64,000 nucleotides of DNA from Tamlana sp. 2_MG-2023 (lineage in GTDB: Bacteria > Bacteroidota > Bacteroidia > Flavobacteriales > Flavobacteriaceae), in NCBI RefSeq assembly GCF_030548465.1, contig NZ_JAUOSF010000008.1:62001-126000 (forward strand). Direction: 5' to 3'. The notes under the pieces are model-generated. The model saw only the letters and a list, made by a program, of their open reading frames with translations. It made no database searches and had not been told where the DNA came from. The number at the start of each line of letters is the position of its first letter. Positions within the stretch are counted from its first letter, which is position 1. Positions 47,377-56,682 of the stretch are shown here, in pieces. A program made the position numbers and the translations under genes.

Positions 47377-48672
47377 ATGAAATCATACAAATCCTTATTA
47401 TTGTGTTCCGCATTATCAGGCTTGTTATTTACGGCTTGTAATTCAGAAACAGAAAAAAAAGCCCCCACAGAAAGCCCAAAAACAACCGAATACAAACCGT
47501 TTCCTTTTAAATTACCAAAGGAAAAACCAGCTCAGCCACTGAGCAGAGCTATGGAACGCAACTACGACACCTATAAAGCCTCGCGTCCAGAAGACAACGA
47601 ATTGTACACGCAGTTTAAATATACCGAATTAAAAGGCTTCGACTACAATAATCACGACGGTACGATTAGCCGCCGTGACCCTTCGAAAGTTATTTTTGAA
47701 AATGGAAAATATTACGTGTATTACACCTATCGCGAAACAGAAACCTCTCCTAAAGGCGCTAAAGCGAGCACAGAAACCATTCCTTCTGCCGATTGGGATT
47801 TAGCCGAAATTTGGTACGCGACCAGCGAAGATGGGTTCACTTGGGAAGAGCAAGGTGTAGCCATCCCTAGACCACCTAAACCGCAATTAGGACACCGTTC
47901 GGTTTCTACAGCAGACATTTTAAAATGGAACGGAAAATTTTACATGTACTACCAAGGTTTTAGTGAAGCCAGTGGTACACGAGGCGACGACTGCCCAGTT
48001 TTAATGTCTTATGCCGATTCGCCAGACGGCCCATGGACTCCAACCAATAAAGTCGTAATTCCGAATGGTCCAAAAGACACTTGGGACCAATACTCTATTC
48101 ATGATCCTTACCCACTGGTACATAATGGAAAAATTTACTTATACTATAAATCTGATTTCGATGGACAACCCGATTTAGTGCGTATGCAAGGTTTAGCCAT
48201 AGCTACAGATCCTGCTGGACCTTTTACGAAGAGCCCTTTGAATCCTGTTTTAGCTTCCGGTCATGAAACCACTATGTTTCCGTTTAAGGAAGGGATTGCT
48301 GCCCTAACTATTCGCGATGGTAATGAACATTATACGGTACAATATGCCGAAGATGGCGAGAATTTTGATGTGGCCGCTATTGTAGAACTGATGCCTGCTG
48401 CTGCAGGACCGTTTATTCCAGATGCTTTTACAGATACAGATTATGGTCGTGGAATCACTTGGGGACTTTCTCATTTTACGAACGCCACCACTTGGGCTCA
48501 AAATCATGCTGTTCTAGTGCGTTTTGATTGTGACCTCAGTTTAGATGTAAACGATCCTGCGATGAAGAAGCATCATGTTTACCACCGTCCCGATGTGTAT
48601 TATCGTCAAGGTTTGGGTCAAAAACAACGTGAGCGTATTGCAAAAGAAAATGAAGCTTTAAGAAACAAGTAA
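47377..48672 (+). CDS. GH117 exo-3,6-anhydro-alpha-L-galactosidase
   Basis: 431 residues, lipoprotein signal (GLLFTAC, Cys21). Five-bladed beta-propeller of family GH117: the N-terminal segment with TYKASRPEDNELYTQFKY, base D101 in ISRRDPSKVIF, D243 in YSIHDPYPLVHNG, and GHETTMFPF (H296, E297). The C-terminal tail (YHRPDVYYRQGLGQKQRER) is that of the neoagarobiose hydrolase group, where it helps dimerise. The enzyme removes 3,6-anhydro-L-galactose from the non-reducing end of neoagaro-oligosaccharides. This is the strongest single clue that the PUL acts on an agar-type galactan. A terminator follows. Confidence 0.93.
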   Translation: MKSYKSLLLCSALSGLLFTACNSETEKKAPTESPKTTEYKPFPFKLPKEKPAQPLSRAMERNYDTYKASRPEDNELYTQFKYTELKGFDYNNHDGTISRRDPSKVIFENGKYYVYYTYRETETSPKGAKASTETIPSADWDLAEIWYATSEDGFTWEEQGVAIPRPPKPQLGHRSVSTADILKWNGKFYMYYQGFSEASGTRGDDCPVLMSYADSPDGPWTPTNKVVIPNGPKDTWDQYSIHDPYPLVHNGKIYLYYKSDFDGQPDLVRMQGLAIATDPAGPFTKSPLNPVLASGHETTMFPFKEGIAALTIRDGNEHYTVQYAEDGENFDVAAIVELMPAAAGPFIPDAFTDTDYGRGITWGLSHFTNATTWAQNHAVLVRFDCDLSLDVNDPAMKKHHVYHRPDVYYRQGLGQKQRERIAKENEALRNK

Positions 48673-48705
48673 ATCTTAAACAAACTCTATTTTCTAAAAA
48701 ATTCT

Positions 48706-48739
48706 AAAAGCACCTTTTATCAGTTTAAAAGGTGCTTTT
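48706..48739. terminator. Bidirectional terminator between convergent genes
   Basis: A 14-bp perfect stem (AAAAGCACCTTTTA and complement) with a 6-nt loop, A-run on one side and T-run on the other, sits between the GH117 stop (48672) and the GH43-like stop (48748). It can end transcription from both sides. Confidence 0.82.
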
Positions 48740-48747
48740 TTCAGCTT

Positions 48748-50169
48748 CTATTCTATCCTTATATAATCTATTTCCCAAGTTCCTGATGAGGTATTTAAAA
48801 ACTCCAAGCGTAGTCGCTTCAAACTAGACGGCAAATTGCTTACCGCATCTAAATTTAAAGTATAGGTTTTAAACTCTGTATTTTGTGGTTCTAAAGAAAT
48901 AGTATGAGAGGCTTCTTCCAACCAATTAATATTCGGAAAAGACCAGAACCTTGGAACATCTGTTTTCAGCGAAGCAAAAGACACTTTCAGTTTTGTAGCA
49001 GACGTCTCATTCTTTAATTTCAAGGTTAAGACACGCCCTTTTATATCGGTAGTTGCCCAATTCGCACTTTCAATAATTGGTTTCTTACTTGAAATCTCCC
49101 CTCTAAGCCTTCCTTCATTTGTCCATTGCACCTTATCGGTATCAGCCGGAGAACGCCAACCCATCCTGGTATGATCGAACTCCCAAACACGTCCTCCACT
49201 TTCTGGCACAACAAAATCACTTTTTAAATCTACAGTACCATCGGCATAAAAACTCATAGGTTTCAGCATAATGCCACGATAAAACATACTAATATCATGA
49301 AATTCATGCACCACGTACCATTGGTCTTCCCAATTAAAAATACTGCCGTGCGCTCCAGAATAGAAATCCCCTTTATAGGCATAAGGTCCGTGCACATTAT
49401 CCGACATGGCGTATTGATTTCCCCAAACCAAATAATAGTGTCTATCGCGCTTAAAAAGCGTCGGTTTATCGTCTGTATAATGTGTTGAACCATCTGGATT
49501 ATACACGGTAACCTTTTGAGGTTCATCTGCCAAGGATAACATATCGTCGCCTAAAGTAGCTGTATAATAGGTACCACCTCCCCACATAATGGTATACACA
49601 CCGTCTTCCTCGAAAACTTCGGGGTCGTAAGAATTAGTAGGTGCTAAACCTCTAGGTAATAATGGTTTTCCTAAAGCATCTTCATAAGGCCCTCCTGGTT
49701 GATTGGCCACCATAACACCCGTATCGAAATTTCTATTGGAAAAATACCAATAATATTTTCCGTCTTTCTGGGCAAAATCTCCTGCCCAACAGTTGGCCTC
49801 TGGTCCAAAATAGGTGTCGTTTGGATGAATTACCGTTTCTTTAACCCAGGTTTTTAAATCGTTAGTAGACCATATTTCCCAGCGATCCATAGTCCAATCA
49901 TACTCTATGTCCCACGACTGGTCGTGCCCCATTCCTAAGTATAATCTATCACCAACCTGCATAACATGAGGGTCTGTTAAACCATGTTCCGGAAATATAT
50001 TGGTAATTTTCACAGGATTCTCGTCTACCTGATGTACGATTTTATTTGGAAATTGAAGTTCGGTTTTACAGCAATCGCAATTGGATTGTGAAAAACAGCC
50101 TATAACATTAAATAGTAAAAGACATAAAAACATACTCTTCAATATGCCATTCATTTTAATTCGTCTCAT
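48748..50169 (-). CDS. GH43-like five-bladed propeller glycosidase
   Basis: 473 residues; starts MRRIKMNGIL, and the fifth residue downstream M is also possible. Signal or lipoprotein signal (LLLFNVIGC). Propeller with the GH43/GH32 clan features: ITNIFPEHGLTDPHVMQVG (putative base D66), TYFGPEANCWAGDFAQKDGKYY, SYDPEVFEEDGVYTIMWGGG (a likely catalytic E/D pair) and HGSIFNWEDQWYVVHEF. A C-terminal beta-sandwich of about 150 residues looks carbohydrate-binding. GH43 enzymes act on beta-xylosides, alpha-arabinosides or beta-galactosides; side-chain removal from the galactan is a guess. It follows the sulfatase at 50276 on the same strand. Confidence 0.85.
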   Translation of the reverse strand: MRRIKMNGILKSMFLCLLLFNVIGCFSQSNCDCCKTELQFPNKIVHQVDENPVKITNIFPEHGLTDPHVMQVGDRLYLGMGHDQSWDIEYDWTMDRWEIWSTNDLKTWVKETVIHPNDTYFGPEANCWAGDFAQKDGKYYWYFSNRNFDTGVMVANQPGGPYEDALGKPLLPRGLAPTNSYDPEVFEEDGVYTIMWGGGTYYTATLGDDMLSLADEPQKVTVYNPDGSTHYTDDKPTLFKRDRHYYLVWGNQYAMSDNVHGPYAYKGDFYSGAHGSIFNWEDQWYVVHEFHDISMFYRGIMLKPMSFYADGTVDLKSDFVVPESGGRVWEFDHTRMGWRSPADTDKVQWTNEGRLRGEISSKKPIIESANWATTDIKGRVLTLKLKNETSATKLKVSFASLKTDVPRFWSFPNINWLEEASHTISLEPQNTEFKTYTLNLDAVSNLPSSLKRLRLEFLNTSSGTWEIDYIRIE

Positions 50170-50275
50170 TTTAATTTTTATTTATGTTCTAGTAATAGTT
50201 CGTAAACTTGTTTTAAATTTCCTTTTATGAACTTGAATGTTAGTCAGCATACAACAGAATTCACCAAAACTTGTT

Positions 50276-51796
50276 CTAATGAACCGTTTTAACCCCAGTA
50301 TCTCTGGTCTCATTATAGAGTTTAAATAAGCGATCAATCTTATCCGTATACTTTGGATTAGCGATTAAATTCTCGCTTTCCTTTTCTGTGATATTGATGT
50401 TTAGGTTAAATAATGCCTTGGGCGCTCTTGTTTTTCCCGTTTTGTCTTTTTTATCGAAAGCAATAATCAGTTTCCAACCATCTTTTATAATAATGCCTTC
50501 CTTACCTGTTCCCGATTGCAACATTAAAAACGGATGCACTGCTTTATTGGTATCTCCTAGAAAAACAGGTAATAAATTGGCAGAATCTTTTAATTGATTC
50601 TCGTCTAAACTTTGATTGCTTAAAGCCGCTAAAGTTGCCATAATATCAACACCGATAATAGGAACGTTTGAAGTCGTATTAGCTTTTATTTTCCCAGGCC
50701 ATGAGGCTATAAAAGGTACACGGTGTCCACCTTCATAAGCTTGATTTTTACCACCACGATAAATAGAACTAGATTGGTGACCTGCTTGCAAGGTTTTCGG
50801 TCTTAGCAAGCCGCCATTGTCCGATGTGAAAATAATTAGCGTATTGCTATACACCCCTTTTTCCTTTAGCGTATTAATAAGCAGTTCCATTTGAACATCT
50901 AATTCTTTAACCATATCTAAATGCTTAGATGGCGTTGTTCCTGCAATTTTAGTACCATTCAATTCATCTGAAGGTGTATGCGGTAAATGCACAGCTTGTG
51001 TACAGTAATACATAAAGAATGGCGTTTCATCTGAAGTATTTTCAATAAAATTCACCGCCTTATTAACCAATAATTTCCCCGAATGATACGGATTCCAATG
51101 GCTATCGCCTAAGCCTTCCTTTTTATCCAATTTAACATGAAGCGGCGTCATTTTTTCTTGAGTGATTAGTTCAATTTTTGAATCTTTATGTAAAGGCATC
51201 ATCTCTCCATTTTCGTATACCGCATAAGGTTCGGCTTGTATTCCTGCGGGATACATAAAACTATAATCAAATCCGTTCTGCACAGGCCCTTTATCAATTA
51301 CCTTAGAAATATCCACATCGGTTTCATGTTCTTTTCTAGGTGACCTGTACACGGTATTGGCATCGTCTTTTCGGGCAAAATCCATTCCGAAGCCCCATTT
51401 TCCGAAGAAGGCCGTTTGGTACCCCGCTTGTTTCATTAAGCTACCTAAAGTTAACTGATTGGCTTCTATAGGTGAGGGTTGGTAAGACCCCCATACCCCC
51501 CAAGGCGCATAACTTCTATAACAATTATTTCCGGTCATCACGGCATAGCGAGTTGGAGCACATAAAGCTGCCGGGGAATGCGCATCGGTAAAAATCATGC
51601 CTGCTTTGGCCAGTTTATCTAGGTTAGGTGTTTCAAGAATAATATCTTTTGAATGTTTTTCTCGATAATAAGAAATATCACCAACACCAATATCATCTGC
51701 TAAAACCACAATAACATTGGGTTTTTCTTGAGCTTGAATTTTTATCCCACAACTAATTATGGCAACTATAAGTAAAATATTTTTTCTAATTATCAT
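50276..51796 (-). CDS. Family S1 sulfatase (CAPTR)
   Basis: 506 residues, signal peptide (CGIKIQAQ). Motifs: VIVVLADDIGVGDISYY, formylglycine site C79 in AALCAPTRYAVMTGNNCY, FGKWGFG (GKWH is GKWG here), IFTSDNGGLLRP and YEGGHRVPFIASWPG. Arylsulfatase-A-like S1 enzyme. The histidine-to-glycine change at the GKWH lysine/histidine site may alter sulfate binding. It is the first gene of a two-gene minus-strand unit with the GH43-like gene. Confidence 0.92.
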   Translation of the reverse strand: MIIRKNILLIVAIISCGIKIQAQEKPNVIVVLADDIGVGDISYYREKHSKDIILETPNLDKLAKAGMIFTDAHSPAALCAPTRYAVMTGNNCYRSYAPWGVWGSYQPSPIEANQLTLGSLMKQAGYQTAFFGKWGFGMDFARKDDANTVYRSPRKEHETDVDISKVIDKGPVQNGFDYSFMYPAGIQAEPYAVYENGEMMPLHKDSKIELITQEKMTPLHVKLDKKEGLGDSHWNPYHSGKLLVNKAVNFIENTSDETPFFMYYCTQAVHLPHTPSDELNGTKIAGTTPSKHLDMVKELDVQMELLINTLKEKGVYSNTLIIFTSDNGGLLRPKTLQAGHQSSSIYRGGKNQAYEGGHRVPFIASWPGKIKANTTSNVPIIGVDIMATLAALSNQSLDENQLKDSANLLPVFLGDTNKAVHPFLMLQSGTGKEGIIIKDGWKLIIAFDKKDKTGKTRAPKALFNLNINITEKESENLIANPKYTDKIDRLFKLYNETRDTGVKTVH

Positions 51797-52098
51797 CTTG
51801 TATATTTCATTTTTAATTAGAAGTAAAATACCAATTATCTCACGATTTTATAAAGACGCACATCTTATTTTATAGAAGAAATGTTTAGAGTTACAAAAAT
51901 CAACTTTCAGGCCTCCCCCTCTAACATAGCGGCAATAGACAATACCTCAACACGAACATAAATCACCATATATAAGCACTTTAAAAACACAAAACAACAC
52001 ATATGAAAACCAAAATTAACCATTTGGTATATAAATAAAAAGATATGTAATACTGCTCCATGATACACTTATTTACTTTTGGATCAAAACTAATTAAC
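51797..52098. other. Divergent intergenic region with a -7-like box
   Basis: 302 AT-rich bases with no gene. On the plus strand TACTTTTG at 52074-52081 matches TAnnTTTG and would start a transcript a few bases before the ATG at 52099, which argues against the longer frame beginning at 52060. No -33 TTG at the right spacing. No clear box on the minus strand. Confidence 0.35.
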
Positions 52099-54687
52099 AT
52101 GTTTAAAATTACTCAAATTTATCTTTGTCTGTTTTTTTTGCTACTTAGCTCAATGGCTTTTGCAAAAGATATTTACGTGGCTACAAATGGAAATGACACC
52201 AGTGGTGACGGCACAATAACTAACCCCTATAAAACTTTCAATAAAGCTATATTAGAAATGTCTGCAGGTGATGTTTGTATTATTAGAGGAGGTGTATATG
52301 AGCAAGAATTAATCATTAATAAAGATGGTTCTGCTAACAACTTTCTAACCTTTAAAGCGGCAACTAATGAAAATGTTGAAATTAGAGCAACATCCGTAAT
52401 TAATGGTTGGCAATCTCATAATGGCAATATCTACAAGACTACTGTAGATATGGCTATTGATAGTCGGTTTAGAGCCATATATCATAATAGTGAATATATG
52501 GATTTAGCTAGGTGGCCTAATAACTCAGACAACAACCGTTGGACTGTTGATTGTGCTCCTGTAACCGATGGCGATGGCTCACATTTTACAGTAGACAACA
52601 TTCCTGATATTGATTGGTCTGGAGGTATGGTCTATTACCTAGGAGCACACTCTGGAACCAGTTGGACAAGAACAATAACTTCTAGTACAACAAATAGAAT
52701 AGATTATACAGAGGTAGATATTACTAAATGGCCTTTTACGCCACATAATCCAACAGAATGGAGGGATTATCCAGGTAACAATAGAGGTCAATTATACTTA
52801 TTTAATAAATTGGAGGCTTTAGATTCTGCTAATGAATGGTTTTATGACGACACGACCAATACGCTTTATCTACAAACTGCCAATGGTACGATTCCTGGTG
52901 ATGATACTGTTGAATATGCCAGATCAAAATACATTTCAGAATTAAATGGAGACTACATTAAACTTGAAGGTTTAAACTTTTTTGGAGGTAGTGTAAAAAT
53001 CCATAATAACGCTGATAATAACCAAATATTAAATTGTCAAATAATTCATGGTAGTGAAGGATTAGATGATCTTACGAATACTTCTGCTCAAGTAGGTGAA
53101 GCATCAATTGAAATTCTTGGAGATAATACTTTAATAAAAGGTTGTACTATAGATCATAGTTCTGTGAGTGGTATAATTATAGCAGGTTGGGCTGCCGAAA
53201 ATTGCACTGTTGAAGAAAACTACATCAGTAATATCAATTATATAGGCATTCATGCATCGCCAATTAGAACCAGCGCCAATTACATGAAAGTACTAAAAAA
53301 CACAATAACTAATGCAGGAAGAGATGGTATGTATGTGGCAGGTTCTAATTCTGAAGTGGCTTATAACGATGTTTCAGGATCGCAACAAATAAATAGTGAT
53401 TCTGGCGTATTCTATACTGTTGGAAACTCCAATTTAAAAAATAATGAAATCCACCACAACTGGTTCCATGATGCTACTGCTCCCGCTTATTCTCACAATC
53501 CTGCTGATCCTGGAAAAGCTGCAGGAATCTATCTAGATAACAATAGTAAAGGTTACACCGTTCATCATAATGTTATTTGGAATGTATCTTGGAGCGGTTA
53601 TCAAGTAAATTGGAATAACACCAATTTAGATTTCTTTCAGAATACGATTTGGAATGCGGAACGTGCCATGGACTCTTGGGTAAATGGGTATACACAAGAA
53701 AATAATAAGATATACAATAATTTTTCAAAAAATCCAGATTGGTTTAGTCAAACGCCTACAGATTTTGACATACAAGACAATATGATTTCAAGTGAATCGC
53801 CTTTTGAAGATGCAGATAACCAAAACTTCATGCCTTCCTCTGGAAGTGCTGTGATAGATGCAGGAAGAGAAATTTCTGGATTTACCACAACGTTTAAAGG
53901 TAGTGCTCCCGACATAGGTGCGTACGAACGACTAGGTACCAGGTGGACTGCAGGTGTAAACGCTATTGAAGACACTGGAGATGGACTCCCAATATCTATA
54001 TATGATATTCAATTTACAATTGAATCAACAACAGAAACATGTCCTGATAAAAATAATGGAGAAATTATAATCTCTGCGGATATCGAAGACGATTTCATAG
54101 TTAATTTTAATGGAAACGACACCAGTTTCACGAAAGATGTATCTCTAACAGATATAGCGCCCGGCAATTATGACTTGTGTATTTTTATAAATGGTGAAAC
54201 TGAAGGGCAATGTTTTAACTTCGAAATTAAAGCAGCAAATCAGATTACTAGTAAGTCTACCTTAGGAAACAAAATACTGTCTGTTAATATTGAACAAGGA
54301 ACAGCGCCTTATAGTGTTTACATAGACAATCAGATGGTACATGAAACACATGATCAATCCTTCTCTATTGACGTTAATCAAGGAGATGAGATTAAAATAA
54401 AATCTAGTAAAGATTGTGAAGGTGAAATCATCAAGACCATTGATTTTTATGGTAATATCATTTCTTCTCCTAATCCAACCAGTGGCGATTTCCAATTCTC
54501 ATTACCCGTTAATGACGGTGAAGTTTATATAGAAATTTATGATGTTTACGCACGATTAATTTCATCTAAATTATATGTTATTGAATCAGGAAAAATAAAC
54601 CTCAGTTTAAAAAATCAACCTTCAGGAATATACTTCGCTAGAATTATGAGTGAAACCCCTGTAAACGTTAAAGTAATAAAGAAATAA
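52099..54687 (+). CDS. Type-IX-secreted right-handed beta-helix protein
   Basis: 862 residues from the ATG at 52099, directly before a clean signal peptide (FLLLSSMAFAK); the frame extends upstream to 52060. DIYVATNGNDTSGDGTITNP opens a long parallel beta-helix (about 20-590) of the kind found in polysaccharide lyases and GH141/GH120-like hydrolases, with helix turns such as SVSGIIIAGWAAENCTVEE and DGMYVAGSNSEVAYNDV. Two beta-rich modules follow (about 625-770), then a type IX sorting domain (ISSPNPTSGDFQFSLPV to the KVIKK end), so it is exported and attached to the surface. I cannot name the catalytic residues. It is followed three bases later by a lipoprotein gene. Confidence 0.87.
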   Translation: MFKITQIYLCLFFLLLSSMAFAKDIYVATNGNDTSGDGTITNPYKTFNKAILEMSAGDVCIIRGGVYEQELIINKDGSANNFLTFKAATNENVEIRATSVINGWQSHNGNIYKTTVDMAIDSRFRAIYHNSEYMDLARWPNNSDNNRWTVDCAPVTDGDGSHFTVDNIPDIDWSGGMVYYLGAHSGTSWTRTITSSTTNRIDYTEVDITKWPFTPHNPTEWRDYPGNNRGQLYLFNKLEALDSANEWFYDDTTNTLYLQTANGTIPGDDTVEYARSKYISELNGDYIKLEGLNFFGGSVKIHNNADNNQILNCQIIHGSEGLDDLTNTSAQVGEASIEILGDNTLIKGCTIDHSSVSGIIIAGWAAENCTVEENYISNINYIGIHASPIRTSANYMKVLKNTITNAGRDGMYVAGSNSEVAYNDVSGSQQINSDSGVFYTVGNSNLKNNEIHHNWFHDATAPAYSHNPADPGKAAGIYLDNNSKGYTVHHNVIWNVSWSGYQVNWNNTNLDFFQNTIWNAERAMDSWVNGYTQENNKIYNNFSKNPDWFSQTPTDFDIQDNMISSESPFEDADNQNFMPSSGSAVIDAGREISGFTTTFKGSAPDIGAYERLGTRWTAGVNAIEDTGDGLPISIYDIQFTIESTTETCPDKNNGEIIISADIEDDFIVNFNGNDTSFTKDVSLTDIAPGNYDLCIFINGETEGQCFNFEIKAANQITSKSTLGNKILSVNIEQGTAPYSVYIDNQMVHETHDQSFSIDVNQGDEIKIKSSKDCEGEIIKTIDFYGNIISSPNPTSGDFQFSLPVNDGEVYIEIYDVYARLISSKLYVIESGKINLSLKNQPSGIYFARIMSETPVNVKVIKK

Positions 54688-54690
54688 GAC

Positions 54691-55380
54691 ATGAAAAAAA
54701 TAAGTTTATTAATAATAATTGGAGCTTTAATTGTGGCATGTTCAGGAGGAGACGATACCGTTGCACCTAAAGAAAACCAAGCCCCTATAGTAGTCGATCC
54801 ATTAATTTACCCCACAAATAATTTATTGTGCACTACAAATATTATAGATTTTGAATGGAGTGCTTCTACAGATCCCGATGGTGATACTATCAATTATTTG
54901 CTAGAAGTTTCTCAAGACAATCAATTTGCATCTATAGACCAATTTTTTACGGTTAACACTACTTCTAAATCTGTTACTTTAGAAAAAAACACAGTGTATT
55001 ACTGGCGCGTTCAAGCTAAAGATAGTCAAGGTTTAGCTTCTGAATATTCAAACACTTTTCAGTTTTATACTGAAGGAGAAGGGGAAATTAACCATTTACC
55101 TTTTACACCCCAGATAGTGGCTCCTGAGTTAAATTCTATGCTCTCTGAAGCCTCAATCAACCTACAATGGGATTGTACTGATGTTGATAATGACCCTTTA
55201 GTTTATGATGTCTATTTTGACAACGTTTACCCACCTGTAAATAAAGTTGGGAATAATCAGAAAGATAAATCTTTAAATGTAAACTTAAGCGCTGCTACGA
55301 ATTACTATTGGCAAGTTATTGCAAAAGACAGTAAAGGCGGAGAATCTATTAGTCAAATTTGGAGTTTCAGCACCAATTAA
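54691..55380 (+). CDS. Fibronectin-III-like surface lipoprotein
   Basis: 229 residues, lipoprotein signal (GALIVACSGGDD, Cys17). Two tandem FN3-like beta domains (about 30-125 and 130-229), each with the WSASTDPDGD / WDCTDVDNDP turn and a YYWRVQAKDSQG / YYWQVIAKDSKG strand. No catalytic motif. Gene order (three bases after the secreted beta-helix gene) suggests a cell-surface partner, perhaps a glycan-binding protein like SusE/F but built from FN3 modules. No signal of a specific ligand. Confidence 0.8.
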   Translation: MKKISLLIIIGALIVACSGGDDTVAPKENQAPIVVDPLIYPTNNLLCTTNIIDFEWSASTDPDGDTINYLLEVSQDNQFASIDQFFTVNTTSKSVTLEKNTVYYWRVQAKDSQGLASEYSNTFQFYTEGEGEINHLPFTPQIVAPELNSMLSEASINLQWDCTDVDNDPLVYDVYFDNVYPPVNKVGNNQKDKSLNVNLSAATNYYWQVIAKDSKGGESISQIWSFSTN

Positions 55381-55441
55381 TAGTTTTTTTTGATTTTTAA
55401 AAAGTAGTTTAAAAAAGTCTTAAATAATTTAGCACTTTAGA

Positions 55442-55476
55442 ATGCCCCCAAAATGTTAAACACAATTTGGGGGTAT
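55442..55476 (+). terminator. Rho-independent terminator
   Basis: CCCCCAAA (55445-55452) pairs with TTTGGGGG (55466-55473), extended by further pairs around a short loop and followed by a T-run. It lies about 60 bases past the FN3 lipoprotein stop. Confidence 0.72.
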
Positions 55477-55889
55477 TTTTATGTCTAGAAAATTAAAATA
55501 CACTCTATGGATTTGTTACCACAAAGCAACAGTTTTTAATAAAGGATACATATTTTCCATAACGTATTTTTATTTCATATTTGAAAAATTGAAGGGATAG
55601 GGAATACAAAAAAGTGTATCTTTTTAAACCATTGAGGTTACTAGAAATCCTTGTCAACAAATGACTAATGTCCTCCTTTATAGTCTACAAAAAAACTTCT
55701 TTAAGGACAAAACAAATTTACATTTAATTAGTTTCAATTCGTTAATTTGTTGTTCAAACAGACTAATTCTAAACCAGTTAGAGAAACTTTTCTCAATAAA
55801 CATATGGGGCACTATTTTAACCATACCTAATACTTATCAAAAATGAATAAAAGTAATTTTATCATATTATTAACTAAACTTTTTTAATT
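55477..55889. other. Intergenic region before the small type-IX-secreted protein
   Basis: About 410 AT-rich bases. A 61-codon plus-strand frame at 55661-55846 has no recognisable features and I do not call it a gene. No clear promoter box was found upstream of 55890. Confidence 0.45.
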
Positions 55890-56561
55890 ATGATTAACAA
55901 ATTACTTTTAAGTGTTACACTGTTTGCAGTAACACTAATGTCTTACGCGCAAACAACTTCTCTTGCTATTACAGAGATAAATGGAATGACACCTGATGAC
56001 TACAAAGCTACTTTAACAAATGGAAATTTAATAGAAGGGGATAATTTAACCCTAACTGTTGAATATACCAATGTGCAATCCCATACTAATTGGGGGTGTG
56101 TTTGTATTCGAGCAAGATTTATTGAAGATTATGGTACCATTGCTAATGCTCCAGAAACAGACACTCCTGTTACTACAAGTACTAATATGCAAACCGCAAC
56201 CGTAAATATTACAGTTCCTGATGTCTCTAAAGATATTGACCCTGCTCGAATTCAAATTTATGCTGAAGATGAAACAGGGAGCAATAAATTCTTATATTTA
56301 AATCCAACTTTTACAATCCAGGATTTAGCTACTTTATCTGACGAAGATTTGAACAAGGAAAATTTAACTTCTACATTTTATAGTTCGAATAGAGATGCTA
56401 TTGTAGTTAATGATAAAATTGACGGTACTTTTACTATTTTTAATCTAATGGGGCAAGCTGTTTTAAAAGGTAACATCAGTAATGAAATTAGCCTTACTAA
56501 TTTAAACACAGGCTTGTACATATTTTCTACTGAAAACGGGAGTTTAAAATTTGCTAAATAA
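55890..56561 (+). CDS. Small secreted protein with type IX sorting domain
   Basis: 223 residues, signal peptide (VTLMSYAQ). A single beta-rich domain of about 120 residues (SLAITEINGMTPDDYKATLT through the IQIYAEDETGSNK strand) with no known family, followed by a short linker and a type IX sorting domain (about 155-223; DGTFTIFNLMGQAVLKGN, LNTGLYIFSTENG). It is exported and probably surface-linked. It has its own terminator and lies beyond the one after the FN3 lipoprotein, so it is a separate unit. It might bind glycan, but nothing in the sequence proves that. Confidence 0.75.
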   Translation: MINKLLLSVTLFAVTLMSYAQTTSLAITEINGMTPDDYKATLTNGNLIEGDNLTLTVEYTNVQSHTNWGCVCIRARFIEDYGTIANAPETDTPVTTSTNMQTATVNITVPDVSKDIDPARIQIYAEDETGSNKFLYLNPTFTIQDLATLSDEDLNKENLTSTFYSSNRDAIVVNDKIDGTFTIFNLMGQAVLKGNISNEISLTNLNTGLYIFSTENGSLKFAK

Positions 56562-56621
56562 CACCGATAATACAAGCCCTTTTAATTTAAAAAAAGGATT
56601 TAACTAGAATAACTTTTAGCG

Positions 56622-56651
56622 AAAAAAGACCGAAATTAATCGGTCTTTTTT
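56622..56651. terminator. Bidirectional terminator
   Basis: AAAAAAGACCG (56622-56632) and CGGTCTTTTTT (56641-56651) flank an 8-nt loop, between the convergent genes ending at 56561 and 56683. It has A and T runs on the two sides and marks the boundary between the PUL and the next neighbourhood. Confidence 0.8.
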
Positions 56652-56682
56652 TATTCTATCCATCAACTAATTTCTGATGCAA

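Noticed and set aside
55661-55846. 61-codon plus-strand frame in the gap before the small secreted protein.
   Set aside because: No signal, motif or conserved look; typical length for chance in AT-rich DNA.
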